Source: Pseudomonadota bacterium
Lineage (GTDB): Bacteria > Desulfobacterota > Desulfovibrionia > Desulfovibrionales > Desulfovibrionaceae
Assembly (NCBI GenBank): GCA_023390395.1
Contig: JAEWCY010000216.1
Span: 1 to 64,000 of the forward strand
DNA: 64,000 bases
Reading direction: 5' to 3'
The notes under the pieces are model-generated. The model worked only from the letters and a program-made list of their open reading frames with translations, was not told the origin of the DNA and searched no databases. Both the position numbers and the translations under genes were made by a program. Below are positions 1-8,883 of this stretch, one piece after another (position 1 is the stretch's first letter; every line of letters starts with the position of its first letter).

Positions 1-456
1 GCCGCCATCGAGGCGGCCCGGGCCGGCGAGGCCGGGCGCGGCTTCGCCGTGGTCGCCGACGAGGTCAGAAAGCTCGCCGAAAAGACCATGACCGCCACCA
101 AGGAGGTCGGCGACGCCGTGCGCGCCATCCAGACCGGCGCGCGCTCGAGCATCGAAGGCGTGGAGGGCGCGGCCCGGGCCGTGGACCAGGCCACGGACCT
201 GGCCGACCGTTCCGGGACCATGCTCGGGGAGATCGTGGCTATCGTCGAGGTTTCCGCCGACCAGGTGCGCTCCATCGCCACGGCCTCGGAGGAGCAGTCC
301 GCGGCCAGCGAGCAGATCAACCGGGCCGTGGAGGACATCAACCGGATTTCGGACGAGACGGCCGATGCCATGGCCCGGGCCTCCGGTTCCGTGGAGGAAT
401 TGACCGACCAGGCCGACAACCTCACCCGCCTGGTGGACACCCTCAAGGCCGATTGA
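1..456 (+). CDS. Methyl-accepting chemotaxis protein, C-terminal part
   Basis: The reading frame is open from the first base and stops at 454-456, so only the last 151 residues are visible. They contain the conserved hairpin tip of the cytoplasmic signalling domain (ends in [20 protein letters not shown]) and then the long heptad-repeat return helix. This domain binds CheA/CheW and passes ligand information to the flagellar motor. The sensor domain lies outside the window, so the ligand is unknown. The tip closely resembles that of the second receptor at 20492-22819. A strong terminator follows directly. Confidence 0.95.
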   Translation, partial: AAIEAARAGEAGRGFAVVADEVRKLAEKTMTATKEVGDAVRAIQTGARSSIEGVEGAARAVDQATDLADRSGTMLGEIVAIVEVSADQVRSIATASEEQSAASEQINRAVEDINRISDETADAMARASGSVEELTDQADNLTRLVDTLKAD

Positions 457-480
457 GCGCCGGGACGCGTCCGGGCGAGA

Positions 481-510
481 GAAAGGCGGCTTCGGCCGCC
501 TTTCTTGCTT
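481..510 (+). terminator. Intrinsic terminator after chemoreceptor
   Basis: A perfect 10-bp stem (GAAAGGCGGC / GCCGCCTTTC) closes on a TTCG tetraloop and is followed by a T-rich stretch. It lies 25 bases after the receptor stop codon and ends that transcript. Confidence 0.85.
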
Positions 511-585
511 TCGCGAAACCTCGGAATTGACTTGCCGCGGGGCAAGTGCAATACACTGGATTATCTGACGGATTCGGAGGGTGAC

Positions 586-1209
586 ATGGAAAGACCGCAG
601 GGACGCTGGGACGCGGCCGCGCAGTTCTTCATCCGGCACGCCGTGGCGATCTTCCTGGTCGCCACCGTGGCGTGCCTGCTGCTGGCGGGCTATCTCACCA
701 ACTACCTCAATCCGAGCGTGGTGGGCGTGTGGGTCGTGGTCGGCCTTTTGACGTCGCTTCTTTTTTCCGGCGTGGCCCTGGTGGTGGTCCTGGCCGTGGC
801 CGCCGTGGACAAGGCCCGGCGGCTGCGTCTCGTCAGCCTCGAGCCCCGGGCGGATATGGCCTTTACGGACCGCTTCGCGAACGAGAAGCTGCGCGTGGAG
901 GACTTCTACTGCCCGCATCCCCTCAAAAACGAGGGCAAGGCCTTCACGGACTGCGAGCTGCGCGGCCCGGGCGCGGCGCGGTTCGGCAAGGGGGTCTCCC
1001 TGGAGGCCTGCACGTTTCAGCTCTGCGATTTCGTGGTGCTGGAGGACCTTTGCCGCACCAACACGGCGGCGGTGTTCGCCGACTCCTCCTTCACGCGCTG
1101 CAAATGGGTCAAGGTCACGGTCTTCGTGTCCAGGGCCGTGGCCGGGGAGCTCGGCCCGTCCCTGGTCAACGAGAACGAGGAGCCCTGCCTGCTCGGCCAG
1201 ACGGACTGA
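586..1209 (+). CDS. Small two-helix membrane protein, unknown function
   Basis: A 207-residue protein starting at the ATG preceded by CGGAGG; the frame is open further upstream, but that part overlaps the preceding terminator. Residues of about 15-45 and 50-80 form two hydrophobic segments, consistent with two membrane helices. The remaining ~125 residues are soluble, contain several Cys residues, and show no family I recognise. The spacing of the Cys/Phe-rich stretches (for example TDCEL, EACTFQLCDF, SSFTRCKW) is slightly reminiscent of pentapeptide-like repeats, but this is too weak for a call. It stands alone, with terminators on both sides. Confidence 0.75.
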   Translation: MERPQGRWDAAAQFFIRHAVAIFLVATVACLLLAGYLTNYLNPSVVGVWVVVGLLTSLLFSGVALVVVLAVAAVDKARRLRLVSLEPRADMAFTDRFANEKLRVEDFYCPHPLKNEGKAFTDCELRGPGAARFGKGVSLEACTFQLCDFVVLEDLCRTNTAAVFADSSFTRCKWVKVTVFVSRAVAGELGPSLVNENEEPCLLGQTD

Positions 1210-1241
1210 CGCCCGCCCGGCGTTTTCCCGTGCGAACGCGG

Positions 1242-1274
1242 CGGCCGTGCCCACGAGGCGCGGCCGTCTTTTTT
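1242..1274 (+). terminator. Intrinsic terminator
   Basis: The arms GGCCGTGCC and GGCGCGGCC pair with one G:T wobble around a 5-base loop and are followed by GTCTTTTTT. It sits between the convergent small membrane protein gene and cyoE. Confidence 0.75.
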
Positions 1275-1296
1275 CGCTTCGGATGCGGCGCGGGCC

Positions 1297-2166
1297 TCAG
1301 GCGGGATTTGCGGCCATCATCACGCTGACGACGAAGACGACGGCGATGGAGAGGCGGTAGAGGCGGCGGGCGAAGATGCGGGCGTCGCCGCCGCGCGGGC
1401 CGGCCAGGGCGAAGGCGAGCCAGGCGAGCCCCGAAACCGTGGCCGCGACGCCGTAGGCGCTCCCGGCGTAGCCGCACAGGGCCGGCAGGGGCGCGATGAG
1501 GGCGAAAGCGGCGATGTGGCCGACGATGTGCCGCTTTATCGTCCCCTCGCCCAGGCGTGAGGCGGCCGTGGCCAGGCCGGCGGCGGCGTAGTCCTCCTGG
1601 CGGCGGATGGCGATGGCGTGGGCATGGGGGATCTGCCACAGGCTGAAGACGGCAAGCAACAGCAAAGCGCCGCCGTCGAAGCGGCCTCGCACGGCGCAGT
1701 AGGCGGCCACGGGCGCGGCCGCGCCGGCCAGGCTGCCGACGACCGTGGCCGCCAGCGGATGACGGCGCTTGAGCAGCAGGGTGTAGACCAGGACGTAGAC
1801 CACGAACCCGGCCGCGACGATGAGGCGGCAAAGGGCGTTGGTCCCGGCCCACAGCGCCGCGCCCCCGGCCAGACCGAGCAGCGCGCCGTAGGCCCAGGCC
1901 CGCCCCGGGGCGATGTCCCCGGCCGGCAGGGGGCGGTTTCGCGTGCGCGCCATCTCCCGGTCGATGTCCCGGTCGAGGCAGTTGTTGCACACGCAGCCCG
2001 AGGCCACGACCAGGGCGATGCCGCCCATGGCCGCGAAGAAAAGCCCGGGCCCGGCCCGGCCGCCCCCGGCCAGGAAATAGCCGCCCAGGGCCGAGACCAG
2101 GTTGGCGCCGACGATCCAGGGCTTGGCCAGGACCAGGTATTTCGACAGCACGCCGCGCGGTCTCAC
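1297..2166 (-). CDS. cyoE: Protoheme IX farnesyltransferase (heme O synthase)
   Basis: A 289-residue polytopic membrane enzyme that transfers a farnesyl group to heme b to make heme O, the high-spin heme of bo3 oxidases. The UbiA-family signature is clear: NNCLDRDIDREMARTRNRPL holds the Asp-rich prenyl-diphosphate/Mg site, and the family start KPWIVGANLVSALGGYFLAG is present near the N-terminus. The start is the GTG that overlaps the cyoD stop by four bases, which implies translational coupling. It is the last gene of the cyoABCDE operon, the same order as in E. coli. Confidence 0.93.
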   Translation of the reverse strand: MRPRGVLSKYLVLAKPWIVGANLVSALGGYFLAGGGRAGPGLFFAAMGGIALVVASGCVCNNCLDRDIDREMARTRNRPLPAGDIAPGRAWAYGALLGLAGGAALWAGTNALCRLIVAAGFVVYVLVYTLLLKRRHPLAATVVGSLAGAAAPVAAYCAVRGRFDGGALLLLAVFSLWQIPHAHAIAIRRQEDYAAAGLATAASRLGEGTIKRHIVGHIAAFALIAPLPALCGYAGSAYGVAATVSGLAWLAFALAGPRGGDARIFARRLYRLSIAVVFVVSVMMAANPA

Positions 2167-2486
2167 ATCCGGTAGTGCAGGCTGTGCATGATCCAGATCG
2201 TTCCCCCCACGAACAGGACGACGATGAAGAACGTGAACAGGAGCGACATGAGGTTCCAGTGCATGGCCTTGGAGGCGTCGACGTGCAGGAAAAAGCGCAG
2301 CTGCACGACCATCTGGAGCGCGGCGGCGGCGAACACGCAAAAGACCGTGGCCCCGGGGGAGAGCGCCCCGGTCATGACCGCCACGAAGGGCACGGCCGTG
2401 AGCAGAAGCGACAGGCAAAAGCCGGTGAGATAGGCCCTGGCCAGGACGGCCCCGGCCCGGCCGCCGTCGGGTCGCGTTTCGCGCAT
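2163..2486 (-). CDS. cyoD: Cytochrome bo3 quinol oxidase subunit IV
   Basis: A 107-residue protein with three hydrophobic segments, matching the size and topology of the prokaryotic COX4/CyoD family. The family motif around LQMVVQLRFFLHVD in the second to third helix is present. This small subunit helps assemble the copper/heme centre of subunit I. The ATG overlaps the cyoC stop by one base (TGATG), and the stop overlaps the start of cyoE, so the three genes are tightly coupled. Confidence 0.9.
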   Translation of the reverse strand: MRETRPDGGRAGAVLARAYLTGFCLSLLLTAVPFVAVMTGALSPGATVFCVFAAAALQMVVQLRFFLHVDASKAMHWNLMSLLFTFFIVVLFVGGTIWIMHSLHYRM

Positions 2487-3103
2487 CACCACACCCCCAT
2501 GAGGTAGACCACGGAAAAGACGCCGATCCAGACGACGTCGAGGAAATGCCAGAACATGCCAAGGCGCGTGATCCGCCCCATGACCGGCGCGGTCAGGCCC
2601 TTGGTCGAAACCTGGAACAGCATGACCGCCAGCCAGACGAGGCCGCAGGTCACGTGCGCGCCGTGGGTGCCGACCAGGGTGAAGAAGGCGGAGAGAAAGG
2701 CGCTGCGCCGGGGGCCGGCCCCCTCGCTGATGAGTTGCGTGAACTCCCGCAGTTCCATGGACACGAAGCCGAGCCCGAGGAGCAGGGTGAGGCCGAGGCC
2801 GACCAGGGCCTGGCGGACGTTGCCGGCCGGCATGGCCGTCATGGTCAGGCCGTAGGCGGCGCTGCTGCAAAGCAGCAGCATGGTCTCGATCAGGACGAAG
2901 GACAGATCGAACAGGTCCTTGCCCGTGGGCCCGCCGGCGAAATTGCGGGAGAGCACCACGTAGGTCGCGAACAGGGCCGCGAAAAGGATCAGGTCGCTCA
3001 TGAGGTAGACCCAGAAGCCCAGCGACCGGATGGGCTCCATGTCGTGGTGCTCCGGGTGCCCGGCCACGGTTTCCTGGGTATGCACGGCTTCGACCGCCAT
3101 CAT
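2486..3103 (-). CDS. cyoC: Cytochrome bo3 quinol oxidase subunit III
   Basis: A 205-residue heme-copper oxidase subunit III with five membrane helices, the length typical of CyoC rather than of the seven-helix CoxC. The N-terminal helix LGFWVYLMSDLILFAALFAT and the motifs GTHGAHVTCGLVW and WHFLDVVWIGVF are diagnostic. A GGGAGGTGAC ribosome-binding site lies just upstream. Two adjacent ATGs are possible starts; the first is used here. It lies 39 bases after cyoB. Confidence 0.93.
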   Translation of the reverse strand: MMAVEAVHTQETVAGHPEHHDMEPIRSLGFWVYLMSDLILFAALFATYVVLSRNFAGGPTGKDLFDLSFVLIETMLLLCSSAAYGLTMTAMPAGNVRQALVGLGLTLLLGLGFVSMELREFTQLISEGAGPRRSAFLSAFFTLVGTHGAHVTCGLVWLAVMLFQVSTKGLTAPVMGRITRLGMFWHFLDVVWIGVFSVVYLMGVW

Positions 3104-3142
3104 GTCACCTCCCGCGCGGCGTTCGCGTGGATGTTCGAAAGC

Positions 3143-5125
3143 TCAGGACCGCCCGGCCTGGGCCAGGCGCTTGAAGTACAGGTCCTCGATGCGCGCCACC
3201 TCGGCGGCCGGGATGACCTCGGTCGTGTCGTCGTCCAGGGACCGGGCCACGACCACGGCCGCAAGGCCCAAGAAGCCGGCGATGGCCAGCCACCAGATGT
3301 GCCAGATCATGGCGAAGCCGAAGAGGAAGGCCAGGATGCCCAGCAGAAAGCCGTGGGCGCAGTTTTTCGGCATCTCGATGGCCTCGTAGGCGGCCGGCGG
3401 CCTGAAGGCCTCGCCGCGCTGCTTCATGTCCCAGAAGGCGTCGATGTCGCGCACCGTGGGGATCACGGCGAAGTTGTAGGGGGCCGGGGGCGAGTGGGTG
3501 GCCCATTCCAGGGTGCGGCCGTCCCAGGGATCGCCCGAGACGTCCCGGTTGGCCTCGCGGTTTATAAAGCTCACCAGGAGCTGCACGAGCATGCAGCCGA
3601 TGCCGCAGGCGATGACGAGGGTGCCCAGGGCGGCCACGATGAGATAGGGCTGCCAGTCCGGGTTGTCGTAGTGCTGCATGCGCCGGGGCATGCCCATGAA
3701 TCCCAGCATGTAAAGCGGCACGAAGGCCAGGTAGAAGCCGACCAGCCAGCACCAGAAGGAGCGCTTGCCCCAGGTCTCGTCCAGCTTGAAGCCCACGGCC
3801 TTGGGGAACCAGTAGGCGTAGCCGGCCAGGAAGCCGAAGAGCGTGCCGGGCACGAGCATGTTGTGGAAGTGGGCGATGAGGAAGAGGCTGTTGTGCAGCA
3901 CGTAGTCCGCCGGCGGAATGGACAGCAGCACGCCGGTCAGGCCGCCCAGCACGAAGGTGGTCAAGAAGCCGATGGTCCACAGCATGGGCGTGGTCAGGCT
4001 CACCCGGCCCTTGTACATGGTAAAAAGCCAGTTGAAGACCTTGACCCCGGTGGGGATGGCGATGAGCATGGTGGAGATGCCGAAGGCGATGTTGACGCCG
4101 GCGCTCGCGCCCATGGTGAAGAAGTGGTGCACCCACACGGCGAAGGACAGGAACATGATGGCGGCCGTGGCGTAGACCAGGGAGGTGTAGCCGAAGAGCT
4201 TTTTGCGGGAAAAGGTGCTGACCACCTCGGAGTAGATGCCGAAGGCCGGCAGGATGACGATGTAGACCTCGGGATGGCCCCAGGTCCAGAAAAGGTTGGC
4301 GTACAGCATCATGTTGCCGCCGAGGTCGTTGCTGAAGAAGTGGAAGCCCAGGTAGCGGTCCAGGGTGACGAGAAGCAGGGCGGCGGTCAGCGCCGGGAAG
4401 GAGAAGATGACGAGCACGTTGGTGAAGACCGTGGTCCAGGTGAAAAGCGGTAGGCGCATGAGCGTCATGCCCGGGGCGCGCATGGTGAGCACCGTGACCA
4501 GGAAGTTGACGCCGCTAAGAAGCGTGCCGAGCCCCGCGATCTGCAACGACCAGATCCAGTAGTCCACGCCCGTGTCCGGGCTGTATTCCAGTTCCGTCAG
4601 GGGCGAGTAGCCGGACCAGCCGGCCTTGGAGAATTCGCCGACGCCAAGGGAGATCATGACGAGCAGGGCCCCGGCCACGGACAGCCACAGGCTCACGGCG
4701 TTGAGGAAGGGGAAGGCCACGTCGCGGGCCCCGATCTGCTGCGGCACCACGACGTTCATGAGCCCGGCCAAAAACGGCATGGCCATGAAGAGGATCATGA
4801 TGGTGCCGTGGGCGCTGAACACCTGGTTGAAATGGTCCGGCGGCAGGAAGCCCTGGGACGCGCCCATGGCCATGGCCTGCTGGGCGCGCATCATGAGGGC
4901 GTCGGCGAAGCCGCGCAGCAGCATGACCAGGGCCAGGATGATGTACATGATCCCGATCTTCTTGTGGTCCACGCTGGTGAGCCACTCCCGCCACAGCACC
5001 GGCCATTGGCGGAAGTAGGTGATCAGCCCCAGCACGGCCGCGCCGGCCAGGACGGAACCGACCACGGCGCCCATGACGATGGGGTCATGGTAGGGAATCG
5101 CGGAAAGGGTCAGTTTTCCAAACAT
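3143..5125 (-). CDS. cyoB: Cytochrome bo3 quinol oxidase subunit I
   Basis: A 660-residue catalytic subunit that carries the heme b and heme o3-CuB centres, reduces O2 to water and pumps protons. The CuB ligands are visible in [17 protein letters not shown] (with the His-Tyr cross-link pair) and [10 protein letters not shown]; the heme ligand region [12 protein letters not shown] is intact. By memory of the E. coli protein, the quinol-site residues Arg71, Asp75, His98 and Gln101 are all conserved at the same numbering, which makes this a quinol rather than a cytochrome c oxidase. In a presumed sulfate reducer it would serve oxygen defence or microaerobic energy conservation. Confidence 0.96.
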   Translation of the reverse strand: MFGKLTLSAIPYHDPIVMGAVVGSVLAGAAVLGLITYFRQWPVLWREWLTSVDHKKIGIMYIILALVMLLRGFADALMMRAQQAMAMGASQGFLPPDHFNQVFSAHGTIMILFMAMPFLAGLMNVVVPQQIGARDVAFPFLNAVSLWLSVAGALLVMISLGVGEFSKAGWSGYSPLTELEYSPDTGVDYWIWSLQIAGLGTLLSGVNFLVTVLTMRAPGMTLMRLPLFTWTTVFTNVLVIFSFPALTAALLLVTLDRYLGFHFFSNDLGGNMMLYANLFWTWGHPEVYIVILPAFGIYSEVVSTFSRKKLFGYTSLVYATAAIMFLSFAVWVHHFFTMGASAGVNIAFGISTMLIAIPTGVKVFNWLFTMYKGRVSLTTPMLWTIGFLTTFVLGGLTGVLLSIPPADYVLHNSLFLIAHFHNMLVPGTLFGFLAGYAYWFPKAVGFKLDETWGKRSFWCWLVGFYLAFVPLYMLGFMGMPRRMQHYDNPDWQPYLIVAALGTLVIACGIGCMLVQLLVSFINREANRDVSGDPWDGRTLEWATHSPPAPYNFAVIPTVRDIDAFWDMKQRGEAFRPPAAYEAIEMPKNCAHGFLLGILAFLFGFAMIWHIWWLAIAGFLGLAAVVVARSLDDDTTEVIPAAEVARIEDLYFKRLAQAGRS

Positions 5126-5249
5126 CGCGTCGCTCCTGCCTGTCGTCGTATTCCGTTTTCCTTGCGAGGGGGAAAGCCGTAACGCTCTCCTGCGCCGACC
5201 ATGTTCTTCGCCGTGAAGACCGCACGCAGGCCCGGCTTCCTCTCGTGCG

Positions 5250-6188
5250 TCACGGCTGGCCGTGGCCGGCCTGGGGCTGGCCGTGTCCGGTCTGGGCCTG
5301 GCCGGCGTGGCCCTGGCCGTGCCCGCCGCCGGGGACCTTGTCCAGGGGGCTGTAGAGATTGAGGATGTATTCGAACATGTCGGGCGAGACCGAGGAGAAG
5401 TAGGTCACGGGATCGCCGGAGCTGGGCTTTCGCAACTGTTCGAACCGGGCCGGGTCCAGGGTGTTCGGCGATTTTTTGACCTCGCGCGCCCAGGCCTCGA
5501 ACCCCTCCGGGGAGAGCGCCTTGGCCGCGAAGGACATGGTCGGGTAGCCCGCGCCGCTGAACTGCTGGTTCTGGCCGGCGTAGACGCCCGGTTCGTCGGC
5601 GAGCAGGTGCAGGCGGGTGCGCATGCCGGCCATGGCGTAGATCTGGCTGCCGAGCTGGGGAATGAAGAACGAGGTCATGACCGTGTCCGAGGTGAGCTGG
5701 AAAGACAGCGGCGTCCTGGCCGGAAAGGCCAGCTCGTTGACCACGGCGATGCCCTGCTCGGGGTAGATGAACAGCCACTTCCAGTCCAGGCTGACCACGT
5801 CCACCCTGAACTGGGCCGCGGCCGGGTCGATGGGCTTGTACGGGTCGAGGCGGTGGGTGTAGCGCCAGACCAGGACCGAGAGGACGAGCACGATGACCAG
5901 CGGGATGCACCACATGACCGCTTCGATCTTGCCCGAATGGCTCCATTCGGGCTCGTAGGCGGCCTTGGTGTTGGAGGCCCGGTACTTGAGGGGAAACCAG
6001 ACGGACATGACGATGACCGGCAGGACCACGAGCAGCATGAGGACGAAGGCGGTCAGGATGAGAAAGCGTTCCGATTCGCCGATGGGGCCTTTGGGATTGA
6101 GCAGGACCAGCTCGCTGCATCCCTGAAGGAAGGCGGCGACGCAAACCAACGTCAGGACGACGCAGGCGAAGGAGAGTTTTCTGGCCAT
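5250..6188 (-). CDS. cyoA: Cytochrome bo3 quinol oxidase subunit II (lipoprotein)
   Basis: A 312-residue protein with a lipoprotein signal peptide (lipobox LQGC, Cys24), two membrane helices and a periplasmic cupredoxin domain. The domain contains [16 protein letters not shown] but lacks the two-Cys CuA site, as expected for quinol oxidases. After the COX aromatic-rich domain, the last ~25 residues form a Gly/His/Gln-rich tail with repeated GHGQ units; E. coli CyoA also ends in a His-rich tail. The ribosome-binding site is GAGGTAGG. It is the first gene of the operon; the 268-base gap to the divergent aldo/keto reductase must hold its promoter. Confidence 0.95.
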   Translation of the reverse strand: MARKLSFACVVLTLVCVAAFLQGCSELVLLNPKGPIGESERFLILTAFVLMLLVVLPVIVMSVWFPLKYRASNTKAAYEPEWSHSGKIEAVMWCIPLVIVLVLSVLVWRYTHRLDPYKPIDPAAAQFRVDVVSLDWKWLFIYPEQGIAVVNELAFPARTPLSFQLTSDTVMTSFFIPQLGSQIYAMAGMRTRLHLLADEPGVYAGQNQQFSGAGYPTMSFAAKALSPEGFEAWAREVKKSPNTLDPARFEQLRKPSSGDPVTYFSSVSPDMFEYILNLYSPLDKVPGGGHGQGHAGQAQTGHGQPQAGHGQP

Positions 6189-6456
6189 TTACCTACCTCG
6201 GCGTAAGGGGAATATGCTGGCTCTGACCTTGTTCCATTGTCTACGTTTTTCAGGGGTTGCTGTCAACGGCGGGCTGGTCTTCGGATGAAGTCGCGGGGCG
6301 GCCGGTTTCTCGGCGGCAGGGAACGGGCGAAGGATCGGGCCAGCCATTTGGAGGATCGGATATTTCATCGGCCCGCGCCCTGGGGTATCGGACCGCTTTG
6401 TCCGCCTCTCTTCGAAGGCGGGCGGGAACCGATTCCTCCAGACAAGGAGCCTTTCG

Positions 6457-7659
6457 ATGCTGTACAGGAAAATGCCCAAGACCGGAGACGAGCTTTCCAT
6501 CCTGGGGTTCGGCTGCATGCGCCTGCCCATGGCGGACGGCAGGATCGACGAGGCGCGCGCCGTCGCCCAGATCCGCGATTCCATCGACAAGGGCGTCAAC
6601 TACATGGACACGGCCTGGCCCTACCACCAGGGGGAGAGCGAGCCCCTGCTCGGCCGGGCGCTGCGCGACGGCTACCGGGAACGGGTGCGGGTGGCCACCA
6701 AGCTGCCGGCCTGGCTGGTGCAGACCCGCGACGACATGGACCGCTACCTCGACGCCCAGCTCGAGCGCCTGGGCGCCGACCACATCGACTATTATCTGGT
6801 CCATTCCCTGGACGGCGGCTCCTGGGACCGCGTCGCGGCCCTGGGCGTGCGGGAGTTCCTGGACAAGGCCCGGGATGACGGGCGCATCGTCAACGCCGGC
6901 TTCTCCTTCCACGGCCTGTCCGAGGACTTCACCCGCATCGTGGACGCCTATCCCTGGATCTTCTGCCAGATCCAGTACAACTACCTGGACCAGGAATACC
7001 AGGCAGGGACCAAGGGACTGCGCTACGCCGCTTCCAAGGGCCTGGGCGTGGTGGTCATGGAGCCCCTGCGCGGCGGCAACCTGGGCCTGCCCACGCCGCC
7101 CCCGGACGTGGCCGCCATCTGGGGCGAGGCCGCTTCCTCGCGCGCCCCGGTGGAATGGGCCCTGCGCTGGGTATGGGACCATCCCGAGGTCACGGTGGTG
7201 CTCTCGGGCATGAACGAGGAGTCCCACATCGCCCAGAACCTGGCCGTGGCGGCCGAGGCCCGGACCGGCTCCCTGACCGGGGCCGAACTGGCCCTGGTGG
7301 ACCGGGCCGCGCGCAAGTACAAGGAACTCATGCAGGTGGGCTGCACGGGCTGCGGCTACTGCATGCCCTGTCCGGCCGGCGTCCAGATCCCCAAGTGTTT
7401 CGACTTCTACAACAAGATGCACATGTTCGGGAACGTGGAAGAGGCCCGGTTCATCTACACCGGCTTCATGTCCGGCATCACCAGCGGCGAGCGGGGCTTC
7501 GCCTCGCAGTGCGTGGCCTGCGGCAGTTGCCTGGAGAAGTGTCCCCAGGGAATCGCCATCCCGGACTGCCTGGAGAAGGTCGCGGCCGAGATGGAAGGGG
7601 AGGACCTCGAGGCGCGCCTGGAGGCCTTCAGGAAGATGTTCGCGACCGGGCTTGAGTAG
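6457..7659 (+). CDS. Aldo/keto reductase with C-terminal ferredoxin-like Cys clusters
   Basis: A 400-residue protein of the bacterial 'Fe-S aldo/keto reductase' type. Residues of about 1-280 form the AKR barrel: GFGCMRLP, the NYMDTAWPYHQGESE segment with the catalytic Asp/Tyr, and EPLRGGNLG are visible. The C-terminal 110 residues hold CTGCGYCMPCPAGV and later CVACGSCLEKCPQGI, two sets of Cys suited to [4Fe-4S] clusters. It probably couples NAD(P)H or ferredoxin electrons to reduction of an unknown carbonyl compound in the cytoplasm. It is monocistronic, divergent from cyoA, and followed by a very strong hairpin. Confidence 0.88.
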   Translation: MLYRKMPKTGDELSILGFGCMRLPMADGRIDEARAVAQIRDSIDKGVNYMDTAWPYHQGESEPLLGRALRDGYRERVRVATKLPAWLVQTRDDMDRYLDAQLERLGADHIDYYLVHSLDGGSWDRVAALGVREFLDKARDDGRIVNAGFSFHGLSEDFTRIVDAYPWIFCQIQYNYLDQEYQAGTKGLRYAASKGLGVVVMEPLRGGNLGLPTPPPDVAAIWGEAASSRAPVEWALRWVWDHPEVTVVLSGMNEESHIAQNLAVAAEARTGSLTGAELALVDRAARKYKELMQVGCTGCGYCMPCPAGVQIPKCFDFYNKMHMFGNVEEARFIYTGFMSGITSGERGFASQCVACGSCLEKCPQGIAIPDCLEKVAAEMEGEDLEARLEAFRKMFATGLE

Positions 7660-7682
7660 CCGCCGGTCCTTGCGCGAGATTC

Positions 7683-7756
7683 GCCGGCCGCCTCGTCGGG
7701 GGCGGCCGGCGTCGTGGGAGCGCCCCGGGCGACGGCCGTCGCCCGGGGCGCTTTTT
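7683..7756. terminator. Double hairpin terminator region
   Basis: Two perfect hairpins follow the aldo/keto reductase gene. The first pairs GCCGGCCGCC (7683-7692) with GGCGGCCGGC (7701-7710). The second is a 15-bp stem at 7719-7752 with a GGCC loop, followed by TTTTT. The stop codon of the convergent AraC gene lies at the edge of this structure, so the spacer serves both genes. Confidence 0.9.
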
Positions 7757-8748
7757 CATGCGCGTCGGCGGGCGGCGGCGCAAACCCCGCCGGGCTCGGG
7801 CAGGTCGGCCCGGTCGGCTTCCTCCGTCCCGCGCCCCGGCCCGCGGCCTCGGGCGTATTGCCGGGGCGAGCAGCCCATGACCCGCTTGAAGGCCGTGCCG
7901 AAGGCGCTTTCCGAGGCGTAGCCGCACAGGGCGGCGACGGCGGCCACGGAATCGGCGGAATGCGCCAGCCTGTCCCCGGCCAGCAGCATGCGCCAGCGCG
8001 TCAGGTAGTCCATGGCCGAAGCTCCCACCGTCTCCTTGAAGCGCTGGGCGAAGGTCGAGCGCGACATGCCGGCGCGCGCCGCCAGCTCCCCCAGGGTGAA
8101 GGGACGGGCCGGCTCGGCGTGCATGGCGGCCAGGGCCCGGCCGATGCGCCCGTCGGCCAGGCCGTGCAGCCAGCCCGGGCCGCCTCGGGAAACGTCCGCC
8201 AGATGCCGCCGCAGGACCTGGACCAGCATCATGTGGGCAAGATGGCGCACGAGCAGGTCGCCGCCCGGCAGGCCTTCGCGCAGTTCCTCCATCATCCGCT
8301 CCACGCCCCAGCGCAGGGCCGTTTTGTCCGGCGCGTCGCGGATGTGGACCACGGGCGGCAGCAGGCCCAGCAGGAGATCGGCGTGCCTGTCGGCCAGGGT
8401 GAAGCGGCAGCTGACCAGAAAGCAGTCGCCGCCGCCGCCGTAGGCGGCGATGCCGCCGTTTGGCGACTGGCCGAAGACCTCCCTGGCTTCGGCCGCTGGC
8501 GCGTCCAGGTCGCTGGCCAGGCGGAAGGGACGTCCGCGCGGCAACAGGAAGGCGTCTGCGGTGCGCAGCCGGACGGCCTCGGCCACGCCATCGACGGCCA
8601 GCAAGCACTCGCCGGCGACCACCGCCCCGCATTTGATGCTTCCCTGCTGCTGCGGGAACCGGACCGACCACCGGCCCCCGGCGTCGAAGCCGGCGGAAAG
8701 GGTGTGGCGCGGCCGCAGGAGCGCGAGCACGTCGGAAAGGGGATCCAT
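7756..8748 (-). CDS. AraC-family transcriptional regulator
   Basis: A 330-residue regulator. The N-terminal ~190 residues form a cupin-type ligand domain of the kind found in AraC regulators of short-chain dehydrogenases. The C-terminal double helix-turn-helix is clear (FTLGELAARAGMSRSTFAQR and the second repeat ending in SPRQYARGRG). The last ~30 residues are an Arg/Ala-rich extension. It is divergent from the epimerase gene at 8884, with a 135-base shared promoter region, so it probably controls that gene. The inducer is unknown. Confidence 0.9.
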   Translation of the reverse strand: MDPLSDVLALLRPRHTLSAGFDAGGRWSVRFPQQQGSIKCGAVVAGECLLAVDGVAEAVRLRTADAFLLPRGRPFRLASDLDAPAAEAREVFGQSPNGGIAAYGGGGDCFLVSCRFTLADRHADLLLGLLPPVVHIRDAPDKTALRWGVERMMEELREGLPGGDLLVRHLAHMMLVQVLRRHLADVSRGGPGWLHGLADGRIGRALAAMHAEPARPFTLGELAARAGMSRSTFAQRFKETVGASAMDYLTRWRMLLAGDRLAHSADSVAAVAALCGYASESAFGTAFKRVMGCSPRQYARGRGPGRGTEEADRADLPEPGGVCAAARRRA

Positions 8749-8831
8749 GGCAACCTCCGGACGATGGCGAGAGCAATGCGGACGCTACGGCATGGATCGT
8801 ACGCCGGCAATGGCCTATCCGGTGATGGCGG

Positions 8832-8846
8832 GGCGGTTTAACCGCC
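8832..8846. promoter_or_regulatory. Palindromic operator candidate
   Basis: GGCGGTT-T-AACCGCC is a perfect 7-bp inverted repeat in the intergenic region between the divergent AraC regulator and epimerase genes, 38 bases before the epimerase start. It is a plausible regulator site. AraC proteins often bind direct repeats, so a different factor is possible. Confidence 0.4.
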
Positions 8847-8883
8847 TCGCGTCAACGGAGAACGAAACCAAGGAGACATCGCG

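Noticed and set aside
2546..4453. Long plus-strand frame opposite cyoB/cyoC
   Set aside because: It is a shadow produced by high GC at third codon positions; the product has no recognisable domains. Many other long antisense frames in the window were dropped for the same reason (for example 33892-37287 on the minus strand and 26604-29180 on the plus strand).
3143..5125. Cytochrome c (aa3-type) oxidase
   Set aside because: Subunit II has no CuA ligands, and subunit I keeps the quinol-site residues; the gene set matches cyo.
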